Of a stretch of 64,000 nucleotides of DNA, positions 62,901 through 64,000 are shown in pieces (the stretch's first letter is position 1; every line of letters starts with the position of its first letter). The DNA comes from Lanius collurio (taxonomy: Eukaryota > Chordata > Aves > Passeriformes > Laniidae): the NCBI GenBank assembly GCA_020086605.1, contig JACBWW010000012.1, positions 10,337,845 to 10,401,844 on the forward strand, read 5' to 3'. A program made the translations under genes and the position numbers. The notes beneath the pieces were generated by a model, which worked only from the letters and a program-made list of their open reading frames with translations, had not been told where the DNA came from and did not search any database.

Positions 62901-64000
62901 AAATATGCTGTTAGACATCACAGATCCTATGTGTATTTTCAAACAAACATGTGCACAGAAAAATAAGAGTTAGAAATGTTGAAATTTCTGTTACATTACA
63001 ACATTTTAGTACTTTTCCACTTTTGCATTCTAAAAAATAAGCATGGTTTGTAAGAATCTCAGAGACATTCTCCTAGGCTTTTAAAATGAAGTATGATCCA
63101 CACTCCACACCCTTTAGGCTATATTTTCCTTTAAAAAGAGGTTCTATTACATCAAAATTTTCACCTCTAACAAAACTAATATGCTCATGTAAATGACAAA
63201 TTATTACTAGGTGGTCTTTAAATGCTAGCATTTTTATTTTAATATTTGAGACAGCAAACAGAGTTTAGCTCTGTTAACACCAATTTTGACTACAGATTAC
63301 TCATCTACACTAGTTGAACTATTTCAAAGCAAATTCAAAGAGCATCAAGCCAATGCTTTTTTTTTTTTTAGGCTTTTATTTTTTTTAATTTACAAAATCC
63401 AATACTTGCTCTGATAGAGAAAAAGTAGGCCAGATTTATTTCTAGTATTTTTTTCACTGAGACCAATGGAAATTACATCACAGCTGAAATGAGCTCAGAT
63501 TGATTGAATCTGTAACACAGCATCATATCCATGCATACCTTAATGCGTACACTGAAAGCTGATTGTTCCACTTCTGTGCCATGTTATAAATCTAACCCTA
63601 ATGTAGTCACAAGAAAAAAACCCAAACAAACAACACTGGAATACATGACCTAATTTAAAGCAGATATCTCATTGATTCCAGCCTCATGGCCCAAGGGCAG
63701 AAGGTTCAGCACTGCTGCCAGTGAAGTCAGTGGCAGAAGTCCTGCTTGGTGCTGTGTGAGTTGGTTGGTTATTGTTACAGGTTTGCATCAGAGGGACATT
63801 GAGTGAAATACCAGCCCCATCAGTGTCAGTGGGATTGTGGCCATTTGCCAAGGAGGAGGACCAAGATTGCATTTGTTACACTGGCAAAACTAGAGCCAAA
63901 TAATTGCTGTCTCACTTCCTTCTTGGAGGAATTTTGATGGCACTGATTTCCAGCAAGATTTTTCAGAATTCTTTTCTTAAAAATTTTCCTATCTAAAAGA

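Larger units (their letters stand above)
50271..64000. other. AT-rich flank with no recognised gene or transposon
   Basis: Almost 14 kb in which I recognise no exon, CR1, LTR or SINE. Seen here are a G-run plus purine tract at 50995-51042, a run of 30 A at 54327-54356 preceded by AATAAA, 19 A at 57204-57222, a perfect 9-bp hairpin at 59951-59975 followed by an AP-1-like and a homeodomain-like site, and a T run at 63359-63371. If the CpG-island gene runs leftward, this is its upstream flank and may contain regulatory DNA. Confidence 0.5.

Noticed and set aside
1..64000. CRISPR arrays, operons, phage or other bacterial systems
   Set aside because: No direct-repeat/spacer pattern, no dense coding and no bacterial gene signatures; the sequence is vertebrate.

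Overview
This window looks like passerine bird genomic DNA, mostly non-coding. The evidence is several CR1 LINE remnants with the avian CR1 3' end, two copies of a long avian endogenous-retrovirus LTR, and above all a tRNA-Ile-headed, CR1-tailed SINE at about 7.53-7.67 kb. That SINE architecture is that of the passerine TguSINE1 family. All calls rest on reading the sequence and on remembered family consensus sequences; no search was run.

Layout. From 1 to about 49.5 kb the DNA is AT-rich and has no exon I can recognise. It carries decayed CR1 copies (6.57-6.96, 11.07-11.25, 22.82-22.89, 23.63-25.08 and 41.65-41.79 kb), the SINE, a forward LTR (26.75-27.47 kb), a reverse solo LTR with a 5-bp target duplication (30.86-31.88 kb) and a weaker LTR candidate (33.40-33.89 kb). 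Simple repeats and a few short tandem duplications are scattered through it. At 49.54-49.89 kb the base composition switches abruptly to a CpG island, which runs into a 380-base assembly gap (49,891-50,270). On the minus strand the island contains a short open reading frame that ends at a strong splice donor. The best model is the 5' end of a gene transcribed leftward, with its first exon partly lost in the gap and its first intron extending left. The remaining 13.7 kb on the right is AT-rich, has no transposon I recognise, and would be upstream flank of that gene.

No complete protein-coding gene, tRNA gene, rRNA, CRISPR array or operon is present. The short ORFs across the window look like chance ORFs or repeat fragments. 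I found no previously undescribed system. The points most worth checking are the hidden first exon, the 21-base C homopolymer about 1 kb from it, the SINE with its possible long target duplication, a poly(A)-tailed retrocopy candidate (unusual in birds), and a few palindromic or motif-dense non-coding stretches that could be enhancers.
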